This document shows, piece by piece, positions 1 to 7,790 of a stretch of DNA of 11,984 bases. A program made the translations under genes and the position numbers. The DNA lies in contig JACZKF010000497.1 of NCBI GenBank assembly GCA_014860175.1, positions 1 to 11,984 of the forward strand. The letters are read 5' to 3'. Positions within the stretch are counted from its first letter, which is position 1. Every line of letters starts with the position of its first letter. The notes under the pieces are model-generated. The model was not told where the DNA came from. It worked only from the letters and a program-made list of their open reading frames with translations, and ran no database searches. Source of the DNA: Desulfuromonadales bacterium. GTDB lineage: Bacteria; Desulfobacterota; Desulfuromonadia; Desulfuromonadales; JACZKF01.

Positions 1-873
1 TTACCCGCCGTAGGAGTGCAGACCCGAGAGGAGCAGATTGACCCCCAGATAGCAGAAGATGGTGGCGGCAAAACCGAAGATAGACAGCCATGCCGCTTTT
101 TTCCCGACCCAGCCGCGGGTGAAGCGGGCGTGCAGGAAAGCGGCATAGATGAACCAGACGATGAGACTCCAGGTCTCCTTCCGATCCCAGCTCCAGTAGG
201 TCCCCCAGGCATAGTTGGCCCAGGCGGCGCCGGTGACGATCCCCAAAGTGAGCAGGGGAAAGCCGATCATGATCGCCTTGTAGTTGATGTCGTCGAGAAT
301 GCGGGTGCTGGGGAACATCGCCATCAGCCCCCCCGCCGAGGTACCGGAGGCGCTCTTCTCCTCCCTTCCAGACTTGATCAGGTACATGATGGAGACGCCG
401 CAGGCGACGGCGAAAGCGGCGTAGCCGAGAAAGCAGGTGATCACGTGGTAGGTGAGCCAGTTGCTCTGCAGCGCCGGCACCAGCGGGTCGATGCCGGCAT
501 TGAGCCGCAACTGCGCCCAGGCCATCGACAAAAAGGCAAAGGGGAGGACAAAGGCCCCGACCGATGGCTGACGGTACTTGAGATCGAGCAGCAGATAGAT
601 GAGCAGAATCGTCCAGGCAAAGAAGACGACCGATTCATAGAGATTGGTCAGCGGCGCCCGGCCGTGCTCGCCAAGGAGCTGGTACGACTCGTACCAGCGC
701 ATCCCGATGGCAAACGTCTGGATGGTGAAGCCGATATAGGCCGCGGCACTGGCGGCCAGGGCCACCCCCTTGCTGCGGAGCGCGAGGTAGGCGATGAACA
801 GAATCATCGCGGCAAAGTAGGCAATAGTGACGATATTGGAGAGCTGTTCGCTCAAGAGCTGCTGCGTTGCCAT
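1..873 (-). CDS. ccsA: Cytochrome c assembly protein CcsA/ResC (System II haem handling)
   Basis: A 290-residue polytopic membrane protein. With ResB/Ccs1 it forms the System II cytochrome c synthase, which carries haem to the outer face of the inner membrane and attaches it to CXXCH motifs of apocytochromes. The tryptophan-rich WWD signature lies at about residues 218-233 (WGTYWSWDRKE). Conserved-type histidines are seen at 143 (TYHV) and 286 (LHSYGG), flanking the WWD loop as expected for the external haem ligands. His248, in a later membrane segment, fits the internal ligand position. About eight hydrophobic segments are visible. The start ATG (871-873) is preceded by GGAGGA with a 5-nt gap. 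The gene begins 21 nt after the resB stop, so the two are surely cotranscribed and probably work as one complex. The gene is complete, with its TAA at the first bases of the window. Confidence 0.93.
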   Translation of the reverse strand: MATQQLLSEQLSNIVTIAYFAAMILFIAYLALRSKGVALAASAAAYIGFTIQTFAIGMRWYESYQLLGEHGRAPLTNLYESVVFFAWTILLIYLLLDLKYRQPSVGAFVLPFAFLSMAWAQLRLNAGIDPLVPALQSNWLTYHVITCFLGYAAFAVACGVSIMYLIKSGREEKSASGTSAGGLMAMFPSTRILDDINYKAIMIGFPLLTLGIVTGAAWANYAWGTYWSWDRKETWSLIVWFIYAAFLHARFTRGWVGKKAAWLSIFGFAATIFCYLGVNLLLSGLHSYGG

Positions 874-894
874 TCGGTTCCTCCGCGGTTCGCC

Positions 895-2250
895 TTAGGA
901 GATTTCCGCCTTGAATTTCTTTTTGAATTCGTCAAAGAACAGTTCGAAACCCGGCTGGTTACGATGGGCAGTCCCCCCCATCTTGATGCCGGTTTTGCCA
1001 CCGACCGGCTGCAGGGTGATCCAGATGCGGCGATGGGAGAGGAAAAAGGCGATCAGCGAACCGATTATCATCATGGTGCATCCCACCCAGACCACCCAGA
1101 CGCCAGGGTCCTTGGCCACCTGCAACCCGGTGAAGTAGCGTTGTTTGAATTCGACCAGAGTAAAAATCTGCTCGCCGCCGCGCAGGGCATCGAGATCCGG
1201 AGCCCTCTGCGCTACCTGAGCGAACCGGCGCTCGCCGGCCGCCGTGGTCAGCTCAAGCTGAGCGGTAATGCCGAAAGCCGGATCTTCCTTGGCATTGAAG
1301 ACGCGGAAGGAGCCACCCCCGGCCAGTTTGACCGGCTGCCCGAAGCGAGCCGACACATTTTGATCCTGGCCGCTTTGCCGGTCTTTGACCGTGAACTGGA
1401 AGACCGCATCGCCGGCCGGCTGATAGCTCGACTGGTAGAAGGTGATCCCCTTGTAGGTGAGCGGATCGTTGACCACCACCGGCCGGTCTTTGATCACCGC
1501 CACCCCGTTCTCGAGGACGGTCAGCATGCTCTTGTACTCTTTGGGGCGACCGGTCCCCTCATAGAAGGAGACGGAAAAGGAATCGCAGCGGACGGTGAAA
1601 CCCAGAGGAATCGGCTCACTGCCGCCACGGGGCACCACCTTGTCGATCGAACTCCCCTCCAGGATGTTGACGTACCCTTTGTACCCCAGGAGGCTCCCCA
1701 TGATCGCCCCGAGAAAGATAATCAGGATCGACAGATGAGTCACGTAGACGCCAAAGCGGGCCCAGGCCCCCTTCTGGGCGAACAGGTGCACCTTCTCACC
1801 CTCGACGGTCACCACCGGGGAAGCGAATTCCTTGCCGAGAAAAGCGGCGAGGCGATCCCGGACCTGGGGCAGCGGCTGATTGACCAGATGCTCTTCCAGG
1901 TTGGAAAAAGTGCGGTAAAGGGTGTCATCGGCGACCAGCACCGGTTCGCGCACCGTCTTCCAGACCCGGGGAAAACGCTTCACCGAGCAGGCGATCAGAT
2001 TGATGCTGAACAGCCCGAGCAGCGTCAGGAACCACCAGGAGTGGTACATGTCAAAAAACTGCAGAGACTCCAGCACCCGGTAGGTCGTGACGCTATACAC
2101 CTCCAGGTACTGTTCGGGGGAGCGATTCTGCTGGATGACCGTGCCGATGATGGACGTGACCGCCAGCAGAATCAGCAGGGAAATGGTCAGCTTCAGGGAG
2201 CAGAAAAAGTCCCAGATGGCTGTGGTGAAATCGCGCTTGTTGGCACTCAA
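895..2250 (-). CDS. resB: Cytochrome c biogenesis protein ResB/Ccs1 (TTG start)
   Basis: The partner of CcsA in System II cytochrome c maturation, 451 residues from the chosen start. Numbered from that start, membrane segments lie near 20-40, 70-90 (with His70 in YHSWWF, the position of the family's internal haem ligand), 165-189 and 385-404. A large hydrophilic domain, presumably periplasmic, lies between the third and fourth. The C-terminal tail is rich in lysine and phenylalanine. The start is a TTG at 2248-2250, with AGGAG 9 nt upstream. It gives the short hydrophilic N-terminus typical of the family. An in-frame ATG at 2317-2319 would add 23 residues but has no ribosome binding site. The gene stops 21 nt before ccsA. 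Upstream is a 271-nt spacer with a candidate promoter and a long inverted repeat. The family assignment is firm; the start is inferred. Confidence 0.92.
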   Translation of the reverse strand: MSANKRDFTTAIWDFFCSLKLTISLLILLAVTSIIGTVIQQNRSPEQYLEVYSVTTYRVLESLQFFDMYHSWWFLTLLGLFSINLIACSVKRFPRVWKTVREPVLVADDTLYRTFSNLEEHLVNQPLPQVRDRLAAFLGKEFASPVVTVEGEKVHLFAQKGAWARFGVYVTHLSILIIFLGAIMGSLLGYKGYVNILEGSSIDKVVPRGGSEPIPLGFTVRCDSFSVSFYEGTGRPKEYKSMLTVLENGVAVIKDRPVVVNDPLTYKGITFYQSSYQPAGDAVFQFTVKDRQSGQDQNVSARFGQPVKLAGGGSFRVFNAKEDPAFGITAQLELTTAAGERRFAQVAQRAPDLDALRGGEQIFTLVEFKQRYFTGLQVAKDPGVWVVWVGCTMMIIGSLIAFFLSHRRIWITLQPVGGKTGIKMGGTAHRNQPGFELFFDEFKKKFKAEIS

Positions 2251-2259
2251 CTTCGGGTT

Positions 2260-2264
2260 CTCCT
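2260..2264 (-). promoter_or_regulatory. Ribosome binding site that decides the resB TTG start
   Basis: The minus strand reads AGGAG here, followed by 9 nt and then TTG (2248-2250). No comparable site precedes the upstream in-frame ATG at 2317-2319, so this site supports the shorter protein. Confidence 0.6.
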
Positions 2265-2402
2265 GTTGGATGTGCTGCCTAGGCGGAAGGACAGGCAAGG
2301 CCCAATGGCCTGCTGCCATCGTGATTGGGCCGAAAAGGAGGATGAGAAGAGGGCGGGTGGGGGCCGAAGTCGGCCGCCGCTCGCCCGTAAGAATGATCCG
2401 GC

Positions 2403-2414
2403 AACATTAATGTT
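2403..2414. repeat. 12-bp perfect palindrome in the resB leader
   Basis: AACATTAATGTT is a perfect 12-bp palindrome in an AT-rich patch of otherwise GC-rich DNA, between the candidate resB promoter and the gene. It could be a transcription factor site. Nothing in the sequence identifies the regulator. Confidence 0.4.
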
Positions 2415-2431
2415 TCTAACTTTCTTACCAA

Positions 2432-2480
2432 TGAAAGGAAAAATCCCTTCAAAGCTAATACAGGGTGATTTTTCCTGTCA
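2432..2480. repeat. Long inverted repeat in the purE-resB spacer
   Basis: The arms at 2432-2445 and 2467-2480 are complementary at 13 of 14 positions, with cores GGAAAAATC and GATTTTTCC and a 21-nt centre. The repeat covers the candidate promoter at 2455-2481. It could be an operator, an RNA hairpin in the resB leader, or part of the purE transcript end. The run of T expected of a standard intrinsic terminator does not follow it directly. Confidence 0.6.
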
Positions 2481-2481
2481 A
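2455..2481 (-). promoter_or_regulatory. Candidate sigma-70-type promoter for resB-ccsA
   Basis: The minus strand has a perfect -35 TTGACA (2481-2476) and, after 15 nt, a -10-like TATTAG (2460-2455). The spacer is shorter than the ideal 17 and the -10 box is only fair. The position, about 200 nt upstream of the resB TTG and just after purE, suits a separate promoter for the cytochrome c module. Confidence 0.4.
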
Positions 2482-2521
2482 GGGAAATCGGCGCCTCTCA
2501 AGTGGCCAAAGGGTCGATTTC

Positions 2522-3046
2522 TTAAAACAAATCCTCTTTGGCCAGGCGCGCTTCGAGCGCCGCCGCCTTGGCTTCCACCCCGGCGGCCATCTCCTGTTTA
2601 AAGGCGGCCAGCCGCTCCGCCAGAGCGGCGTCGGCCGTCCCCAGAATCTGCACTGCGAACAGCCCGGCATTGCGGGCTCCGGCCTTGCCGATGGCCATGG
2701 TCGCCACCGGAATGCCGGCGGGCATCTGCACCATCGCCAGCAGGGCATCGAGCCCCTGCAGCGCCGTCGAATCGATGGGGACGGCAATCACCGGCAAGGT
2801 AGTCTCGGCCGCCACCACGCCGGCCAGGTGGGCCGCGGCCCCCGCCCCGGCGATCAGCACTTTGATCCCCCGCTGCCGCGCCGAGCGCACATAACGGGCG
2901 GTGCGTTCCGGGGTTCGATGGGCACTGGAGACCGTCATCTCGAAGGTGATGCCGAAGCTTTTCAGCGCCTTGGCGGCCTCCACCATCACTTCGTAGTCGT
3001 TGTCGCTTCCCATGAGGATGCCAACTTGCGGTATTTTCTCATTCAT
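2522..3046 (-). CDS. purE: N5-carboxyaminoimidazole ribonucleotide mutase PurE (class I)
   Basis: A cytosolic enzyme of de novo purine synthesis. Class I PurE converts N5-CAIR, made by PurK, to CAIR. The 174 residues match the usual length. Signatures run in order: MGSDND (12-17) for the phosphate and substrate loop, SAHRTPER (41-48) with the catalytic-type His43, AGAGAAAHLAG (66-76), and the stretch from GLDALLAM through MPAGIPVATMAIG (98-120) that is characteristic of class I. The loop reads GSDND where GSDSD is most common, a mild change. The start ATG follows AAGGAG by 7 nt. The gene follows purD on the same strand after 179 nt. PurK is not in this window, so the class I call rests on sequence pattern and the partner must be encoded elsewhere. 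Confidence 0.93.
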   Translation of the reverse strand: MNEKIPQVGILMGSDNDYEVMVEAAKALKSFGITFEMTVSSAHRTPERTARYVRSARQRGIKVLIAGAGAAAHLAGVVAAETTLPVIAVPIDSTALQGLDALLAMVQMPAGIPVATMAIGKAGARNAGLFAVQILGTADAALAERLAAFKQEMAAGVEAKAAALEARLAKEDLF

Positions 3047-3144
3047 ACAGACGCTCCTTGAGCTATCCCCAAAAGGACAAAGTGTAGCAGGAATTCGGAA
3101 TCGGGGGAGGGCTCATTGGCCGCGAATTGCCCCGGTTGATAGAG

Positions 3145-3172
3145 AAAAGGCACCGGGAGGGCTGCCCCTGCC
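3145..3172 (-). terminator. Weak candidate terminator after purD
   Basis: On the minus strand, GGCA (3172-3169) can pair with TGCC, with an inner GGG/CCC pairing broken by small bulges, and TTTTCT follows. It lies in the 179-nt purD-purE spacer, so it might lower purE expression or separate it from purD. The stem is imperfect. The rest of the spacer (3047-3225) shows no gene. The only promoter-like trace is an extended -10 (TGCTACACT, minus strand, about 3080-3088) with no matching -35. Confidence 0.28.
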
Positions 3173-3225
3173 TGATCGTATCCTCCCATTCCACCGATGA
3201 AAAACCAACCAACTATACCAGCCGT

Positions 3226-4497
3226 TTATCGACCCAGAGCCTTGCGACCGATGTCGGTACGATACTGCGCCCCTGGCCAAGAGATCGCCTGCACCCCCAG
3301 ATAGACCTTGTCGATGGCCTCGGCGACGGTGGCACCGAGACCGGTGACGCCGAGGACGCGCCCCCCGCTGTTGACGATTTCCCCCTGCTGGAGCGCCGTG
3401 CCGGCATGGAAGACGAGCAGGTCGTCGATCTGGGCGGCGGCGGCCAGCCCCTGAATTTCGTGCCCCAGATCGAGGGGGCCGGGATAGCCGCCGGAGGCCA
3501 TGACGACGCAGACCGCCGCCTTGTCCAGCCATTCAATCCGCTCTCCGCTCAATTCTCCCCGGGCCGACGCCAGCAGCAGCGGCACGATGTCCGATTTCAT
3601 CCGCACCAGCAGCGGCTGCGCCTCCGGGTCGCCGAAGCGGGCATTGTATTCCACCACCCGCGGCTTGCCTTCGGCAATCATCAGCCCGACATAGAGAATG
3701 CCGGCATAGGGGGACCCTTCCGCGGCCATGCCGTCGATGGTCGGCCGGACAATGGTCTCGACGATGTCGCGGTGCAGACGGTCGGTGACCACCGGCGCCG
3801 GTGAGTAGGCTCCCATGCCGCCGGTGTTGGGCCCCTGATCGTCGTCGAAGATCCGTTTGTGATCCTGGGCGGAAGCCAGCGGCAGAATGTTTTTGCCATC
3901 GGTGAAGGCAAAAAAGGAGGCTTCTTCCCCGGCCATGAACTCCTCGATCACTACCCGGGCGCCGGCGGCGCCGAAGATCGCGTCGACCATGATCTCGTCG
4001 ACCGCCTGCACCGCCTCTTCGACGGTGGTGGCGACCACCACCCCCTTGCCGGCGGCGAGCCCGTCGGCCTTGACCACGATCGGCGCCCCCTGGCGGCGAA
4101 TATAGTCGACCGCCTCGTCACGGCTGTCGAAGGCCTGGTAGGCCGCGGTCGGGATGGCGTACTTGGCCATCAGGTCCTTGGAGAACTTTTTGCTCCCCTC
4201 GAGGCGGGCCGCGGCGGCGTTGGGACCGAAGATGGTCAACCCGGCGGCCTGAAAGCGGTCGACGATCCCCAGGGTCAGCGGCAGCTCCGGCCCGACCACG
4301 GTCAGGTCGACGGCGTGGGTCCGGGCGAAGGCGAGCAGGGCATCGAGGTCATCGACGGCCACCGGCACGCATTCGGCCAGGCCGGCGATCCCCGGATTTC
4401 CCGGCGCGCACCAGACCTTGGTGACCAAGGGTGACTGGCCGATTTTCCACACCAGGGCATGCTCGCGGCCGCCACCGCCGACAACCAAAACTTTCAT
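3226..4497 (-). CDS. purD: Phosphoribosylamine-glycine ligase PurD (GAR synthetase)
   Basis: A cytosolic ATP-grasp enzyme that joins glycine to phosphoribosylamine to give GAR, the second step of purine synthesis. The 423 residues are typical of a monofunctional PurD. The N-terminal Rossmann-like domain opens with VVGGGGREHAL (5-15) and VVGPE (67-71). The ATP-grasp core shows KADGLAAGKGV (143-153), EEFMAGEEASFFAFTDG (185-201) and the family hallmark QDHKRIFDDDQGPNTGGMG (211-229). Further on is YNARFGDPEAQPLL with the metal-binding acidic residues. The C-terminal small domain is complete. The ATG is preceded by AAGAGG with a 6-nt gap. The gene lies downstream of purH on the same strand, across a 141-nt spacer filled by a near-palindromic element, and upstream of purE. 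Confidence 0.97.
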   Translation of the reverse strand: MKVLVVGGGGREHALVWKIGQSPLVTKVWCAPGNPGIAGLAECVPVAVDDLDALLAFARTHAVDLTVVGPELPLTLGIVDRFQAAGLTIFGPNAAAARLEGSKKFSKDLMAKYAIPTAAYQAFDSRDEAVDYIRRQGAPIVVKADGLAAGKGVVVATTVEEAVQAVDEIMVDAIFGAAGARVVIEEFMAGEEASFFAFTDGKNILPLASAQDHKRIFDDDQGPNTGGMGAYSPAPVVTDRLHRDIVETIVRPTIDGMAAEGSPYAGILYVGLMIAEGKPRVVEYNARFGDPEAQPLLVRMKSDIVPLLLASARGELSGERIEWLDKAAVCVVMASGGYPGPLDLGHEIQGLAAAAQIDDLLVFHAGTALQQGEIVNSGGRVLGVTGLGATVAEAIDKVYLGVQAISWPGAQYRTDIGRKALGR

Positions 4498-4532
4498 CTG
4501 ACACCTCTTCTCGAAAGCTCCTGAAACGAGGA

Positions 4533-4631
4533 TTTTCGCCCGAGGTCAAGGAAGATGAGAAATGCCGCGGAGGCGTACATCAGTACGCCGCACAAGGGAT
4601 TTCGACATCTGACGCCGAGATCGGGTGAAAA
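4533..4631. repeat. Near-palindromic intergenic element B (purH-purD spacer)
   Basis: A 99-bp imperfect palindrome. The outer arms TTTTCGCCCGA (4533-4543) and TCGGGTGAAAA (4621-4631) are complementary at 10 of 11 positions. The centre is a perfect 7-bp hairpin, GGCGTAC-ATCA-GTACGCC (4573-4590). Between these, the left half and the reverse complement of the right half also share AGATG and GAAAT blocks at matching positions, so the whole element has dyad symmetry. It fills most of the spacer between the purH stop and the purD ribosome binding site. It resembles the element at 7674-7790 in layout and central motif. Its function is not known from the sequence: an RNA processing or stability hairpin, or a small dispersed repeat, are possible. 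Confidence 0.75.
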
Positions 4632-4638
4632 GACCGTT

Positions 4639-6201
<1,563 letters not shown>

Positions 6202-6244
6202 GGGGATTTCCTTTCGTGACTTGAAGTTTCAGTTGCGCAGAGGA

Positions 6245-6310
6245 TCGGGCCGCGTCCGATCGGGCAGATCGGTCCGATCAGACTGATCCGACGGATCGGA
6301 CGCGGCCCGA
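6245..6310. repeat. 17-bp perfect inverted repeat with repeated TCCGATC/GATCGG motifs upstream of purH
   Basis: The arms at 6245-6261 and 6294-6310 are perfectly complementary over 17 bp (ends TCGGGCCGCG and CGCGGCCCGA). The 32-nt centre is packed with related short palindromic motifs, including GATCGG-T-CCGATC at 6267-6279. TCCGATC recurs with an 18-nt period (6255, 6273) and appears inverted as GATCGGA (6294-6300). It lies in the purH leader, about 45-110 nt upstream of its start, after the terminator of the gene before it. As RNA it would form a very stable GC-rich hairpin. Its role is unknown. Confidence 0.75.
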
Positions 6311-6318
6311 CCGCCCGC

Positions 6319-6350
6319 AAAAACAACAAAACCGTCCTGAGGGCGGTTTT
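6319..6350 (-). terminator. Intrinsic terminator of the ASKHA gene
   Basis: The arms at 6328-6337 and 6341-6350 form a 10-bp stem (one G-T pair) with a 3-nt loop. On the minus strand it is followed by a T-rich tract (TTTTGTTGTTTTT). It begins immediately after the stop codon at 6351-6353. The plus-strand reading has TTTTT too, so it may work in both directions. Confidence 0.82.
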
Positions 6351-7598
6351 TCAGAAATCGAGGCTGGAGAGGAAGGCTTTCTCAAAAGCCGGGGTCCCCG
6401 ACAGCGGATAAGGATGAAGAGTGGCAGTCAGTTTCTCGACCTGCGCCGGACCATCCGCCTCGCGCAGCAACCGGCCGATGCCGGCCAGGGCTCCACCGGG
6501 AACAAAGGATACTTTATCTATCATGCCGGCAGGGAGCATGGCAACTTTTTTCAAAATATCCGGCGGCAGCGACAGGCCGAAGGCGCCGGTGACCACGACC
6601 TTCTCCACCTCGGCCGCTTCGACCCCCCCCCTCTGCAGCAGGCAGGCGGCGCCGGCGTGTACCGCCCCTTTGGCGAGCTGAAACTGGCGGATATCTTCCT
6701 GACTCAGGCGCAGGTCGAGACCGGCATCGCGGTAGAGGCGCAGTTCCCGACCGTGCGTCGATTCGACCAGGTGCCTGGCAAGATTGGTCGCCACCTCGCC
6801 AGGTGCCGCCAGGCTTCCGCGGCGGTCGATGAGGCCGGCCTGGAGAGCCGCAGCCATGGCCGAGGCGACGCCGCTGCCGCAGATCCCGTGGGGCCGGCCG
6901 CCACCGATGGTCCGCAGGCGCAGGCGATCGCCATCCAGCTCGACCGCCTCGACCGCACCGGCGGTGGCCGGCATCCCGGCCGCGATCCCCCCCGCTTCGA
7001 ACGCCGGGCCGGCGGCGACCGAAGTGGTCCACCAGCGGCCGCCGGCATAAAGGGCCATCTCGCCGTTGGTACCGATATCGATAAAGAACCGGGAGGAGGA
7101 AGCAGGAACCAGGGAGGAGGCTTCTTCCGCATAGCCGTAGAGGAAGGCGACCAGATCTCCCCCCACGTAGCCGCTCACCAAGGGGAAGAGATAGAGGGGG
7201 ACCGGGAGTCGGAGGCCGAGGTCGACCGGATCGACCACCCCCCCCTGGCCGTTTTTGGGCCGGTGCGGCGGAAAAAGAATCTCCGCGGGGGAGAGGCGCC
7301 GCAACAGGTAGGTGATGGCCGGATTGGCCGCCGCCGCGGCGGCGCCGATCTCCTCCCGCCGGTCCCCGCTTTGCCGCAGCAGTTGCGCCAGCAGGAGCTC
7401 GATCCCCTGCACCAGCAGCTGCTGCAGCCGCTCCCCCTCCCCGCCCAGGGCCGCCTCCAGCCGGCGGATCACATCGGCGCCAAGGGCCGCCTGGGGATTG
7501 GCGAGCTGCGCCTCGGCGAGCACCTTCCCGTCAGCGGCGAGCAGGCGCCCGCCGAGAGTGGTGGTGCCGAGATCAAGAGCGAGGCGGAGGTTGTTCAT
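6351..7598 (-). CDS. RACo-like ASKHA-domain ATPase (DUF4445 type), without ferredoxin domain
   Basis: A 415-residue protein of the actin-like ATPase (ASKHA) group. It matches the C-terminal part of RACo/RamA-type reductive activators, which use ATP to re-reduce inactive Co(II) corrinoid proteins. Visible motifs: LALDLGTTTLGGRL (6-19, phosphate 1), NPQAALGADVIRRL (34-47), VSGYVGGDLVAFL (141-153), FIDIGTNGEMAL (172-183, phosphate 2), SVAAGPAFEAGGIAAGMPA (193-211), HGICGSGV (237-244) and VVVTGAFGLSLP (334-345). Known RACo proteins carry an N-terminal [2Fe-2S] ferredoxin domain. Here the ATPase fold begins within ten residues of the start, and only two cysteines (240, 319) exist, so no cluster is likely. 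The ATG follows AGGA by 6 nt. The gene lies downstream of alr across a repeat element and ends at a strong terminator. The family is clear; the client protein is unknown. Confidence 0.85.
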   Translation of the reverse strand: MNNLRLALDLGTTTLGGRLLAADGKVLAEAQLANPQAALGADVIRRLEAALGGEGERLQQLLVQGIELLLAQLLRQSGDRREEIGAAAAAANPAITYLLRRLSPAEILFPPHRPKNGQGGVVDPVDLGLRLPVPLYLFPLVSGYVGGDLVAFLYGYAEEASSLVPASSSRFFIDIGTNGEMALYAGGRWWTTSVAAGPAFEAGGIAAGMPATAGAVEAVELDGDRLRLRTIGGGRPHGICGSGVASAMAAALQAGLIDRRGSLAAPGEVATNLARHLVESTHGRELRLYRDAGLDLRLSQEDIRQFQLAKGAVHAGAACLLQRGGVEAAEVEKVVVTGAFGLSLPPDILKKVAMLPAGMIDKVSFVPGGALAGIGRLLREADGPAQVEKLTATLHPYPLSGTPAFEKAFLSSLDF

Positions 7599-7673
7599 TG
7601 TCGATCCTGGTTGAATGGGCTGTGCGCCCCTACGCTACGATGTCTCACCTGTGCGTCCTGGGGACACAACAAG

Positions 7674-7790
7674 GCTGATCAAAAATGCCCAGATGCAAGG
7701 CGCCCGAGATTCCTCGGAATAAGGCGTACCGGAAGGTACGTCGTTGACGAGGGATGAGGGGAACGCCGCAGCTGGGCGTTTTTCATCAGC
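7674..7790. repeat. Near-palindromic intergenic element A with 23-bp terminal inverted repeats
   Basis: A 117-bp element. Its ends (7674-7696 and 7768-7790) are inverted copies matching at 20 of 23 positions, both built on the pattern GCTGAT-N-AAAAA-N-GCCCAG. Inside are hairpins CCGAG-ATTC-CTCGG (7704-7717), a central CGTACC-GGAA-GGTACG (7725-7740), and AACGCC-7 nt-GGCGTT (7762-7780) followed by TTT. The left half and the reverse complement of the right half align along most of their length. The alr stop codon lies in the right-hand end. Layout and central motif resemble the element at 4533-4631. It may be a dispersed repeat family, a transcription attenuator, or a structured RNA. Confidence 0.78.
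7762..7783 (+). terminator. Terminator-like hairpin within element A
   Basis: AACGCC (7762-7767) pairs with GGCGTT (7775-7780) around a 7-nt loop, and TTT follows on the plus strand. It faces alr, which is on the other strand, so it would stop antisense readthrough. On the minus strand the same stem lies just beyond the alr stop but lacks a T-tract. Confidence 0.4.

Noticed and set aside
16..2601. An 861-codon open frame on the plus strand, antisense to ccsA and resB
   Set aside because: It lies opposite two well-supported genes with clear family motifs. Its translation is low-complexity, charged and proline-rich with no recognisable domain. Long antisense frames of this kind arise from GC-biased third codon positions.
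3047..3225. A possible small gene or near-palindromic element in the purD-purE spacer
   Set aside because: No frame with a credible start and ribosome binding site, and no arms or GTAC hairpin like those of the two elements elsewhere. Only a weak hairpin and a partial promoter trace are visible.
6241..6350. A CRISPR-like array in the GATC-rich repeats upstream of purH
   Set aside because: The repeats are 7-13 bp and palindromic, with no uniform spacers and no cas genes nearby.
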